Positions 10,981-19,771 of a stretch of DNA of 64,000 nt are shown here, in pieces. The position numbers and the translations under genes were made by a program. The notes under the pieces were generated by a model. The model searched no databases. It saw nothing but the letters and a program-made list of their open reading frames with translations, and was not told the DNA's origin. This DNA comes from Heliocidaris erythrogramma (taxonomy: Eukaryota > Echinodermata > Echinoidea > Camarodonta > Echinometridae), in assembly GCA_025617745.1 (NCBI GenBank), contig CM046869.1, positions 18,926,994 through 18,990,993 of the forward strand. The letters are read 5' to 3'. Position 1 is the stretch's first letter. Every line of letters starts with the position of its first letter.

Positions 10981-11639
10981 GTAAGAAAATAACGCGGCTT
11001 GTCATTGTAACGTATTCAAATAAGCCAGTTCGGGGTTAGCGCATGGTACAAATGACCCCAAATATCCACAGATATTTTAGACATGGAGGGTCCCTTTATG
11101 TGCACTTCAGAAAAATAACTCTGGGAGTGATAGAGGTGCCTCATGAATAGCTTTTGTTTCCCCCTTTAAAAAGAATACTTCCACCTGGATATCATGGAAT
11201 GCACCATTAGTGCATAATTGAATAATGATTACATGACATTCATGAGCACATATCGAATATTAGTGTCAGTGGGTTTTAGAATTTGGTACAGATGACCTTT
11301 ATCTGCTTATGCTCAGATTGCATCTCCGAAATGGCTTATTGGTCAAAATGTCAATCACTTTGGCAATACAAATGCAAGTTTGCTTGACCTTGGCCTTAGA
11401 TTTTGGCCCGACTTAGGTTTTTATTTTCATTTCAAGCGTGCTTGTTAGCACACCTAGCTTTCAAATAGGAACGATCAGGACAACATACAGTATAACACAT
11501 TATGAAGGAGGAGGAGGGGGGGGGGGGGTTGGCAATGATTTTTTTGCCTATTCTCACAATGGGAGTTATATTCCCTTGTGTGCACATGAGGGTCATTATT
11601 CCCCAACCATCACCCCTCCCCACCCCACCCACACAAGCC

Positions 11640-11675
<36 letters not shown>

Positions 11676-11827
11676 GTTCAAAAGTTTTGCGGCGGAGATT
11701 AAATATAGACATTATTATATTATTATTATTATATTATAATACATACGACAAAGAATAAATGCCTCCGTTAGACACGAAATGTGTGAGTATATATTATATA
11801 TACACACACATTTCGTGTTTAAATTAC

Positions 11828-11878
<51 letters not shown>
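11640..11878 (+). repeat. (AG)n and (AT)n microsatellites
   Basis: A run of AG dinucleotides at 11640-11672 is followed by AT-rich sequence and a long AT dinucleotide run at about 11831-11878. A G-tract precedes them at 11517-11528. There is no coding potential. Confidence 0.85.
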
Positions 11879-11879
<1 letters not shown>

Positions 11880-11880
11880 G

Positions 11881-12290
11881 CAGACATGCCAACCAAAAAA
11901 CGTATTCCTTACTTTTTCTATTTTCTTTTGCTTCATGAGGTGGTACTAAGATCTATAGATGTCTATAATCAATTCGGAACACCAAAATACCATAATACAT
12001 CGCACCTGTATCCTTGCATAACATTTTATTATCCACTGATTTTAACTATTCATGGCTCTGATTTGCATGAAATTTTTGTCTGTGGTACACAAAAACGAAA
12101 CCTGTGAAATTGGATGGCTTATTTGCATTGTGCTCTAGTGGAAATGAGTGGATAATAAAGGTTGTTCTGGTACAGAGGTGGATGCACAATAGCATTTTTA
12201 TGTTCTGAATAATTACCGATGTCCATAGCGTTTGGTACCACTTATCCAAGCGTAATAGGCAAAGAATACGGTTTTAGGTTGGCATCCCTG
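11881..12290. mobile_element. hAT-like miniature element, 410 bp
   Basis: The termini are CAGACATGCCAACC at the left and its inverted counterpart GGTTGGCATCCCTG at the right, extended inward by a shared CGTATTC block. The flanks share TATAATG (11874-11880 and 12291-12297), 7 bases of the 8-base duplication expected for hAT elements, though the AT-rich neighbourhood makes that weaker evidence. Internal open frames are not recognisable proteins. Confidence 0.65.
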
Positions 12291-12512
12291 TATAATGTAT
12301 ATATAATTTAAACACGAAATAATATATATATATAGCGTGAGGATTGATGAGACAGGAGACAAAGGACGTAGATGAACTTCAACTTTATTGGGTCAAGCTT
12401 TCGGCCTTCACGGCTTTCTTCAGGTTCTGAATATTATAATACAAACATATAGCATATAATCACACAATTTACCGAGACGCCGTCGAAATGTTAAAGTTGG
12501 GTATCTTCGCAT

Positions 12513-12550
<38 letters not shown>

Positions 12551-12735
12551 GAGGAAATAACATATACAACAGCTTTTGGCAACTCTCGTGGAAATATATA
12601 CAATGCGAAAAGAAATGAGAGAATAATGGTTGCGTAACTTAAATCAAAGTTCCCCAGAGCTGTCCTCCCTTTTTGAATTTTTTTGCAAATATACATTATA
12701 TATATATATATATATATAATGTATATATAATTTAT

Positions 12736-12805
<70 letters not shown>

Positions 12806-12960
12806 AATATAAATCAAAAAACCGTAGAGATGTCAATAATCCGATATTTCGGGCAAAGCCCTTTGTCAAGGAATTACAAATTTATTAAGCGTCAAACAAA
12901 AAAACTGGTCGCGTAGAAACAAGATGTAAAAACCCCCCAGAAGTGACGTAACAATACATC
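12291..12960. other. AT microsatellites and dispersed repeat pieces
   Basis: No gene. Several AT dinucleotide runs lie at 12517-12547 and 12697-12802. Pieces near 12385-12430 (AAGCTTTCGGCCTTCACGG) and 12846-12875 (TTTCGGGCAAAGCCCTTTG) have the look of dispersed repeat ends in which a short stem flanks a CGAA core. Confidence 0.4.
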
Positions 12961-12961
12961 A

Positions 12962-13110
12962 AGAGAAGAATAACGAAGAAGAGCTAAGAGAGAGAGAGAG
13001 AGAAAGAGAGGGAAGAAGAGAAAAGAAAGAGAGGGAAAGAGAAAAAGAGAAAAGAAAGAGAGGGAAAAAGAAAAAGAGAAAAGAAAGAGAAAAGAGAAAG
13101 GGACAAGAAA
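12962..13110 (+). repeat. Purine-rich GA/GAAA tract
   Basis: Nearly all bases are A or G, in GAGA and AAGAGAAAAG units with internal direct repetition. It abuts the hairpin at 13112-13233. Confidence 0.8.
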
Positions 13111-13111
13111 A

Positions 13112-13233
13112 AGAAAGAAAATAAAGGAAATTACGTGATGGGAAATGAGCGGAAAGAAACATTAATTCCTCTTGGTTGGAGTTAATGTTTCTTTCCGCTC
13201 ATTTCCCATCACGTAATTTTCTTTATTTTCTTT
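13112..13233. repeat. Long near-perfect hairpin
   Basis: About 52 bases (13112-13163) containing ACGTGATGGGAAATGAGCGG reappear inverted at about 13180-13233 with very few differences, separated by a 16-base loop. The arms lie between the GA tract and a tRNA-like sequence, so the hairpin may be the body of a tRNA-derived element or a separate foldback insertion. Confidence 0.8.
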
Positions 13234-13249
13234 TGCAAAGGTTGAAAAA

Positions 13250-13320
13250 TGTCTCTGCCGGGAATCGAACCCGGTCGTTGGCTTAGAACGTCAGTGCCTT
13301 AACCACTAGACCACGGACAC
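13250..13320 (-). other. tRNA-like sequence (decayed tRNA or SINE head)
   Basis: On the minus strand 71 bases fold as a cloverleaf. There is a D-arm with TGGTCTAGTGG (A-box), a T-arm CCGGG-TTCGATT-CCCGG (B-box), and an anticodon loop GTTCTAA that would read TCT (Arg). The acceptor stem has two mismatches, the anticodon stem two, and the variable loop is short. TTTTT follows directly as a possible Pol III stop. The promoter boxes are intact but the stems are not, so a pseudo-tRNA or SINE head is more likely than a working tRNA gene. Confidence 0.6.
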
Positions 13321-13350
13321 GGGCCAGTGGTTTCAGCGACACCAGATTCA

Positions 13351-13445
13351 TTAGATCTGTTCACAAATATATTTAAATTTTATGCAAACTTTGAAAACAA
13401 AGGTTGTTCTTGACAACCTGAAAACTTGTCAGAGGCTTGTTTTCA
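13351..13445 (+). mobile_element. Half copy of the CAATAGACC miniature family
   Basis: It matches the left half of the element at 20461-20694 (GTTCACAAATATAT, AAGGTTGTTCTTGACAACCTG, CTTGTCAGAGGCTTG), then diverges. The right terminus is missing, so this is a truncated copy. Confidence 0.65.
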
Positions 13446-13879
13446 TTTTCTTCATATAATATCAAATCACATAATTGGAACATAAAAATGACTGTTGCAG
13501 TATTACAATAATATAGAAACATATCTTCAATACTTTCATATATTAGATTCCCTTAAGAAAAAGAAATAGAATGGGAGAGATGACGAATACAGTATATTAC
13601 TAGGGAGTCATAGGATGTATTGCGTATTTAAGAGGGATATTTTGAATTTGCGTTTGAATGTACACAGTGAGCCGGTATTTGTACAAGTAGAAGTTGATTG
13701 GTAAGGGATTTACCACTCTTCACCCATGCCAGATTCCATGGTTTAAGTATGGTAGAATTAGTGTAGAATATAAAGAGAGTAAGACATGAGTAGGAAATGA
13801 AGGTTTAAGCTTGTCAATGACTCCTGTACTTCTCGATATGAATTAAGTTATGTTGTTTATGTATTTTTTCCAAGTTAAT

Positions 13880-14763
13880 TTGTTGTCGATGTGTATTCCT
13901 AAGAATTTGGTTGTTTCAACTTGAACAAGAATTATGTCGTTTAATAAAACTGGTCCTGGTAGATGTTCATTTGAATAAAATGAAGTCTGTTTTGTTTATA
14001 TTAAGTGACAGTTTGATTGGATCCAGTTCAATACAAAGTTTAATTCGTAATTTACAGTATATAGGAGGATTTGAGGATTACGATTTGAGATAAAAATGTT
14101 GGAGTCATCAGCAAATAAAAGAAAAGAAAGATTATTAGAACAATTTTGAAAATCATTGATGTAGAGTGTAAATAAAAGTGGACCAACTAATGATCCCTGC
14201 GGCACTCCGCATGTTACACTTTTCATTTGAGATTCATGACCATTTATATTAACATACTGCTTACGGTCTGCAAGGTAATTCCTACACCATTCCAAGGCCT
14301 TCCCATGAGTTCCATAGTGGGCAGGGGCGGATCCAGGATTTAGTAAAAGAGGGGGCACAAAAATGAAAGTTTGTGAAAAGGTAGACCCGTAGGAAAAAAA
14401 AAATTTCGCCAAACCTTCAAAAATCGCTTAGTAAGGGGTTATGGGGTCCAGTGTCCCTCCATAATTCCCTGACAAGCAAAAAAAAAAAAAAAAAAAAAAG
14501 GTCTTCACTTTAAAAGGGGGGGCACAATCGAGAAAATGGCGGATCGTCTATGGTAAAAATTCATACTTCTCTTCCAAAAGGGGGGGGGCACGGGCCGGCT
14601 GTGCCCCCCCCCCCCTGGATCCGCCAATGATAGTGGGAACGTATATAGAGAAGAACATTGTGATCGATTCGATGGTATCGAAGGCCTTGGAGAGGTCCAG
14701 GAAGATACCGACCGTGTAGGAAAAATCTGGATTCATAGAAAATACTGTATCTTCGTATTTCAA
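13880..14763 (-). pseudogene. Reverse transcriptase of retrotransposon B, split by a hAT element
   Basis: The upstream piece (about 14638-14763) holds GIFLDLSKAFDTI (palm motif A). The downstream piece (about 13996-14313) holds YGTHGKALEWCRNYLADRKQ, CGVPQGSLVGPLLF and LFADDSN (motifs B and C). An 8-base direct duplication flanks the 308-bp insertion between them. A stop and a frameshift follow near 13970, after which TKFLGIHIDNKLTW, the usual post-palm string, is still readable. Confidence 0.85.
14322..14629. mobile_element. hAT-like miniature element with 8-bp target duplication
   Basis: The 308-bp element has ends CAGGGGCGGATCCAGG and, inverted, CATTGGCGGATCCAGG (14 of 16 matching). It is flanked on both sides by ATAGTGGG (14314-14321 and 14630-14637). 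CA...TG ends plus an exact 8-base duplication are the known hAT signature. The interior is G-rich and A-rich without coding capacity. It interrupts the reverse transcriptase of retrotransposon B. Confidence 0.92.
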
Positions 14764-14938
14764 TAGCTATAAAATATATGCTAAGCATCCCATTATGTGT
14801 ATTTCAAGCTGCCTGATAGCTTGCAATCACATTTAGCAGCATAATATATTTGGTAAGGACTGTAATATATGTATTTCAAGCTGCCCCACTGATTCCAACT
14901 ACAGTCTGAGTCATTTGAAGTCATGGGCGTGTAAAAAT

Positions 14939-14977
14939 TGTAGAACAGGTGCGTACGCATGTGTCACCTGTTCTACA
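14939..14977. repeat. 13-bp perfect stem-loop
   Basis: TGTAGAACAGGTG and its exact inverse CACCTGTTCTACA are separated by 13 bases. Nearby, ATGTATTTCAAGCTGCC-type sequence occurs twice (about 14796-14812 and 14869-14885). The region 14770-15240 is otherwise unexplained and sits between RT and endonuclease of retrotransposon B, so it is probably inserted DNA. Confidence 0.6.
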
Positions 14978-15249
14978 TACTTTTACATAATAGCAATCAA
15001 GGGATGTTCTTTTGTCTACCAGAGCAATTGTGGAAGGTACAATGAGGAGCTGTATATTTTGTCCGCTTCTTTGTTCGCCATGTTCATAGTGTCAAAATAC
15101 TCTTTTTCGATCGGATTTCGTTTTCTTTTTATATAGACGGTTTTTTTTCTGTTAATGACCGGAGAAGATAATTAGTAATCCATGGAAATCTCGGAACTTT
15201 TTTGTACTTCGTTCTAGGGGATTGTAAGGGAAAGTGGGTGTCATACAGG

Positions 15250-15357
15250 CATGGGCGTTAATCGTTACGTAACTCTATTCATCATGGGGGGGGGGGGGCG
15301 GCTATTGTGTCGTCCCCCCATGATGAATAGAGTTACGTATAACGATTAACGCCCATG
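15250..15357. mobile_element. Palindromic 108-bp miniature element with 8-bp duplication
   Basis: It starts CATGGGCGTTAATCG and ends with the exact inverse. Its arms of about 44 bases agree except for a 2-base indel, with a G-rich centre. CATACAGG flanks both sides (15242-15249 and 15358-15365). The perfect 8-base duplication supports hAT-type integration. The element is nearly all arm, so it would form a long hairpin as single strand or RNA. Confidence 0.9.
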
Positions 15358-15377
15358 CATACAGGCACATTAATATG

Positions 15378-16600
15378 TTAATAAAAAATACTTAATGAAT
15401 CATTTGCTGTTTTGTTGTACACCTGGGACCAGTTGGCATCGACTAAACATTCTTTAAAAATTCCTATATTGTTATCCGAAAAGTTTCGGGTCAAAGTACG
15501 ATTAGAACGTGCATGAGGGAGAGGGGTAGGCCTCAATACAAATACTGGGAAGTGATCAAACATATCACTTATTCCAGTATATGTGTTCAGTGGAATTAGT
15601 GAAAATGTTGTCTATAAGGGTTGAGGGGTTATTGGATATTCGGGTGAGTTTGTTGATAACGGGTATAAGTGATTTCGAGAGTATCATATTACAAAATTAT
15701 TGGCAATGGTTACATGCATTACATTTCAAGAGATCAAGATTGAAGTCTCCCACAATAAAACAGGTTTTGTTTTCAAGAGAAGGTGCAGATAATATGTTTA
15801 CAAGTAGATCAAGAAATTCATTTGGGTTGGCTTGAGGTGGCTTTTAAATTAATTCTCCTCCGGATAATTATGTTTCTGTGGGATAATGAGTTCAATAAAA
15901 ACAGTTTCTGCGACACCTGACATATCATTTAATTCTAAAGTTTTGGTTTGGAATTTGTTCGAAATATAAATCCCTATATACACCACCCCCTGATTTACCC
16001 ACTCTCTATTATTTCCCGTGTACGTATATTTAAAATATATATATCTAAAAATGTTAAAGACCTCAGCCTGACCCAAAACAACCATATATTGACGTAAAGC
16101 TTAGTAAACAAAGAATATAATTACCCTGGTTATTCATAAATTTTCGTCTCCGTTTATCCATAAAAAATAAAAAAGATAATTTTTTTGGTCCGCCCCCTCC
16201 CTATGGCGTAACACTGCAGGGGGTCGCTAGACGTGTGACGACATGTCATGTATACAGCTCCGAGTGCGTCTACACGATATGTCGTCATCAAATTTTCACC
16301 CCCCGCAAAGTAGCGTTCCTCAGAGACGGGGCCCAAACCACCGGGGCTCAACATTCGGGACGCTGTTACTCATTCCACAGGAAACGGAATCTCATGAAGT
16401 TGGTTTCAATTTGTTCAGAAAATATATAGCTCCCCGTGGATGAATAAAGGGTATATTTCAAAATTCGGTCAGGCTGAGGTCTTTAAGGATATCTTTCGTC
16501 CCCAAGCCAAGATTCACATATTCCCATTGCTGAAACTCGAAAGGAAGCTTGTCCAGGAATGTCTTGAAAAGGTCCAGAAATGAAGGGAAAAATTGTTGTT
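15378..16600 (-). pseudogene. Endonuclease region of retrotransposon B
   Basis: In reading order: ICESWLGDE near 16500 (the first catalytic Glu motif of APE-type nucleases), the TTAA-flanked insertion, GIYISNKFQTK near 15970, VFIELIIPQ near 15900, IVGDFNLDLL near 15745, and FDHFPVFV near 15560 (the C-terminal DH motif). The pieces lie in different frames with stops between them. The order and spacing of motifs match a full LINE endonuclease, so this was once an intact domain. Confidence 0.78.
16058..16482. mobile_element. TTAA-flanked element with 16-bp perfect inverted ends
   Basis: AGACCTCAGCCTGACC at 16058-16073 is exactly inverted at 16467-16482, and TTAA borders both ends (16054-16057 and 16483-16486). 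TTAA is the known piggyBac target. Inside there are further palindromic strings (GACGACATGTC near 16217 and ATATGTCGTC near 16276) but no transposase. It interrupts the endonuclease of retrotransposon B between the ESWLGDE and GIYIS motifs. Confidence 0.85.
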
Positions 16601-16620
16601 TGGAGTAGATGATTCTTTTA

Positions 16621-17228
16621 TAAAATGATTATCTGTTAAATACTTAGCTTCTGGAATATTAGGTGATATATAGTTCGGGTCTAAATTCATAGAAAATGGT
16701 ATCGTTTCAGAGTTGAAGGATTCAGAAATACTTGACTAAAATTATCCGCACCCTCTCTAGAATCTACAGGCAAAAGGTGTTCTTGCGAATCTCAAAAAAA
16801 AATTGAAATCAATATCATCTAAAGCATGTAAAGGAAATACACTCATCGGAACTGCAAGCGAATCCGGTGAATCATCATCGTGTATACATGAGCAAATAAG
16901 ACAGGCTACGAGAATAGTTAATAAAAGTACATTTTCATTAGAACAAACATGGTAGAACAATGTTTACATGAATTATGGAATTAGCATGTGAATAAACAGG
17001 GCACATGATTGGGGGTTACGTTGCATGGTTGGATACTATGGTTGGATACTATGGTTGCTTCTGTTTATGAGGGTCAGAAATCCATAGCAGAATTTTCTAT
17101 ACACCGGATGTCCTAAAATTCCTATATCGATGGGCTCCAACAAAATTAAATTTATATGTTGTATTTTTTCTTTCAGTTTATAATTGATTATATACAGTAG
17201 AAAAATAAAGGCTTTCAGTGATCAGGCA
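16621..17228. other. Gene-free stretch, possibly 5' remains of retrotransposon B
   Basis: No gene supported. A minus-strand frame at 16757-16960 is open but unrecognised; it could be leader sequence of retrotransposon B. GGTTGGATACTAT is tandemly duplicated at about 17029-17055. Confidence 0.35.
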
Positions 17229-17728
17229 TTTATCAGGTTAACCTGATAAACATTACACACACACATATATGCGTGTGTGTGCGTGGATGTGGATGTGCGT
17301 TTGTTTAGCATTATGTCCGAGGACATTTTCGGACAGAGAACAAAAAAAAATCATGACAACAATGGTCCTCGGAAGCCGGACAATAGTCCTCGAACGTCGA
17401 ACAATGAATTTGTGCTTTATTCCGTCGACTGTCCGAGGACGAGTAACAATAGAGGAACAATAGTTGTCCTCGGAAGTAAAGCCATGTAAACGTGTGTGTG
17501 TGTGTGTGTGTGTGCGTTTGTTTAGCATTATGTCCGAGGATATTTTCGGACAGAGAACAACAAAAAAATCATGACAACAATGGTCCTCGGAAGCCGGACA
17601 ATAGTCCTCGAACGTCGAACAATGAATTTATGCCTTATTCCGTCGACTGTCCGAGGACGAGTAACAATAGAGGAACAATAGTTGTCCTCGGAAGTAAAGC
17701 CATGTAAACGGGGGTGTGTGTGTGTGTG
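17229..17728 (+). repeat. Two tandem 217-bp units with GT microsatellites and TCCGAGGA palindromes
   Basis: A perfect palindrome TTTATCAGGTTAACCTGATAAA opens the block. A 217-base unit starting GTGCGTTTGTTTAGC then occurs at 17295-17511 and 17512-17728 with only a few differences. Each unit contains several inverted pairs of GTCCGAGGA and TCCTCGGA and ends in a GT dinucleotide run. The open frames within are shadows of the duplication. Confidence 0.85.
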
Positions 17729-17752
17729 TATAGAGAAATATCTGACCATACC

Positions 17753-17981
17753 CAATAGACCGCTTCGGTAATGTATGCAAAATTTATACATACCTTTCAA
17801 ACAAAGGTTGTTCTTGACAAACTGAAAGCTTGCCGGACATAGCAACAAATAATGTTTGCAAACTGGATTCCAAGCAATGAGGCTCCTTTATAAAAAAAAG
17901 TAGGTTAATGAATAGCTCGTCGCTAGGTGCTCAGAGAATATATGTGCATAAATGTTTATACATTACAGAAGCGGTCTATTG
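17753..17981 (+). mobile_element. CAATAGACC miniature element, full copy 1
   Basis: It starts CAATAGACCGCTTCGGTAATG and ends with the inverse CATTACAGAAGCGGTCTATTG. The 229 bases share most of their inside with copies at 18353-18591 and 20461-20694 (GGTTGTTCTTGACAA, GCAAACTGGATTCCAAG). The superfamily is unknown and no clear target duplication was seen. Confidence 0.8.
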
Positions 17982-17996
17982 ACATGCTGCCTGTAT

Positions 17997-18122
17997 GTAT
18001 GCAAACTGGATTCAAAGTATTGTAGTCCATTCATTAATTACAGGTTGATGGAATACCTCGTTACTAGGTCCCCAGGAAAAAAAACATTCATACATTTCAA
18101 TAACTTTGTAAACAGGTCTATT
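17997..18122 (+). mobile_element. CAATAGACC family, right-half copy
   Basis: It begins within TATGCAAACTGGATTC and runs to AACAGGTCTATTG, matching only the right half of the family. It lies directly beside the full copy at 17753-17981, which suggests a local rearrangement or a second truncated insertion. Confidence 0.7.
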
Positions 18123-18352
18123 GACCGACAGATTGAAAAAATCTTCAACCTTATTAATTAATTCCTTTGTCGGGGGCAGGTTAGTTTTGAGCCGCATGCC
18201 TCAGCTGGATCCAAGCGAATGCTTTGAGAATACATGTATACATGTACACATTAGAATAATTATAATCAATTGTAAGGAGGCATGCGGCTTGTCTTTGTTC
18301 AATAAACCAATTAGATTTTTTTCATCGTGCAATTACCAACTTTCGTCCAATC

Positions 18353-18591
18353 CAATAGACCTGTTAACAAAGTTATTCAAATTTATAAATGTTTCTTTCC
18401 TAGGGACCTAGTAGCGAGGTATTCCATTAACCTGTTATTAACGAATGAACTACAATACTTGGAATCCAGTTTGCATACTTTACTTGTTGATATGTCTGAC
18501 AAGTCTCTGCCAAGCTTTCAGGTTGTCAAGAACAACCTTTATTTTAAAAGTATGCATAAAAATTTGAATACATTTGTGACCAGGTCTATTG
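18353..18591 (-). mobile_element. CAATAGACC miniature element, full copy 2 (inverted)
   Basis: It has the same terminal strings (CAATAGACCTG... and ...CAGGTCTATTG), with internal sequence in the opposite orientation to the copy at 17753-17981 (CAGGTTGTCAAGAACAACC). It is about 239 bases long. Copies 1 and 2 form an inverted pair about 370 bases apart. Confidence 0.8.
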
Positions 18592-19484
18592 AATAACACC
18601 ACTCGACTAAAAAAATCAGGTGAAGAGCATTTAAAGGAGAATTAACACTACAATATAAATGTATATGTTCAAAGGTGTAATACATTCTCATTGACCTGTA
18701 TCACTTTAGAAATAAAATATCAGAAAAGGGTTTAAATCAAGACATTCTAGCTCACGGTATCATCTGCTAACACTTTACATGTGGGCTGCCTTTTTCTTGA
18801 TGACATGGAGTTGTACATGAACCACTGGAAACCGTTCCGGTCAGGAAAATATTTTTAATCCTCGAGGTAAATTGCTTCTCTTCATTATAAAAAAAATACC
18901 CATATATGATGGAAAATACATAACAGGTGTATACATATATTTTAAAATTTTAAATTTATAAATTTCTTTTTAAATTCTCTGGTTTTGCTAACTGAAATCG
19001 TTTTCTTGGGCTTGCCTGGCAGAGCAGAACATAATTTATACAACGCGCATTCTGACTTTTGAAGTCCATTATCTCAAAGCAGTTGAATGCATAGTTTGTC
19101 ACTATTGACGCTCGGGGAAAGTCATCTGGCATAAATTTGAATTAATTAGCTCCGTCGCGTACGTCATAGTATCAAGAAAATAGATTCATATTTAGTAAAT
19201 CGTAATTTTCGTAAAATATAAAACACATTTTCGTTTTTAGAATATATGTATATATCTGTCAAATATTTAAAATCTCAAATGGGATTTTGTATCAGGAAGA
19301 AAGACAATTTTGCATTCGGATTGAAAATAACTTTATGTACACATCAAGAAAATGGCAGCCCCCGGGTATCGCTAGCAGACGATAAATCTTGCTGAGAAAA
19401 TCTTGATTTATACCCATCTCGTATATTTTAATGCAAAACTTCGTACGACAACAAGAAGGTATAGATTACATCTTTGAATATAAG
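18592..19484. other. Gene-free stretch downstream of the lectin gene
   Basis: AT-rich sequence without coding motif or recognisable repeat. It lies 3' of the lectin gene's polyadenylation signal. Confidence 0.4.
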
Positions 19485-19498
19485 CACATTTATTTATT
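19485..19498 (-). terminator. Polyadenylation signal of the lectin gene
   Basis: On the minus strand AATAAATAAA follows the stop codon of the last exon by only about 14 bases. AATAAA is the canonical animal signal. The 3' untranslated region would be very short. Confidence 0.7.
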
Positions 19499-19511
19499 GT
19501 AGTTCTGGCCT

Positions 19512-19771
19512 TCATTCATAATAGGTGCATACAGGGACGTATTTCACCCCATCAGCTGGAACGGAACGAATGCTAACAGAGTTGAGATGGCAGTTGTTCC
19601 TCTTTCTTGCATAAAAATTGAAGGACCTGCATTCCTGGTGGGCGAGGCACAGCGCGGCACAACGGATACGCGTAGGCGCGGTAAAAACCACGATCACGTA
19701 ACGACTTTCAAGACATCCGAGGGCTGGATCGAATGATTTGTAGACCGTACTGCGCTGTCGACTCTGAGAGT
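19512..19771 (-). CDS. Lectin exon 5: PAN/apple-like module and stop
   Basis: The acceptor TTTATAACCCAG|AC restores the frame exactly (phase 1). The exon encodes a Cys-rich module with CAALC, ECRSFNFY and CHLN, and ends VCTYYE before TGA at 19514-19512. The Cys spacing and SFNF core fit PAN/apple folds, which mediate protein or sugar contacts. The assignment is by motif only. Confidence 0.75.

Larger units (their letters stand above)
13860..16620 (-). mobile_element. Non-LTR retrotransposon B, degraded and multiply interrupted
   Basis: A second LINE-type element on the minus strand. Its endonuclease is spread over about 16600 to 15378 and its reverse transcriptase over about 14763 to 13880. 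Three inserted DNA elements can be bounded (16058-16482, 15250-15357, 14322-14629), and stops and frameshifts are common. The RT signature (LDLSKAFDTI, VPQGSLVGPLLFTLYIND, LLFADDSN) differs clearly from that of element A, so the two are different families. It looks CR1/jockey-like, but the clade was not tested. Confidence 0.85.

Noticed and set aside
12340-12440. Hammerhead ribozyme of a Penelope-like element
   Set aside because: A TTGATGAGA string occurs, but the required GAAA core and stem arrangement were not found nearby.
13250-13320. Functional tRNA-Arg gene
   Set aside because: Four stem mismatches and a short variable loop. The T-arm and A-box survive, which fits a pseudo-tRNA or SINE head better.
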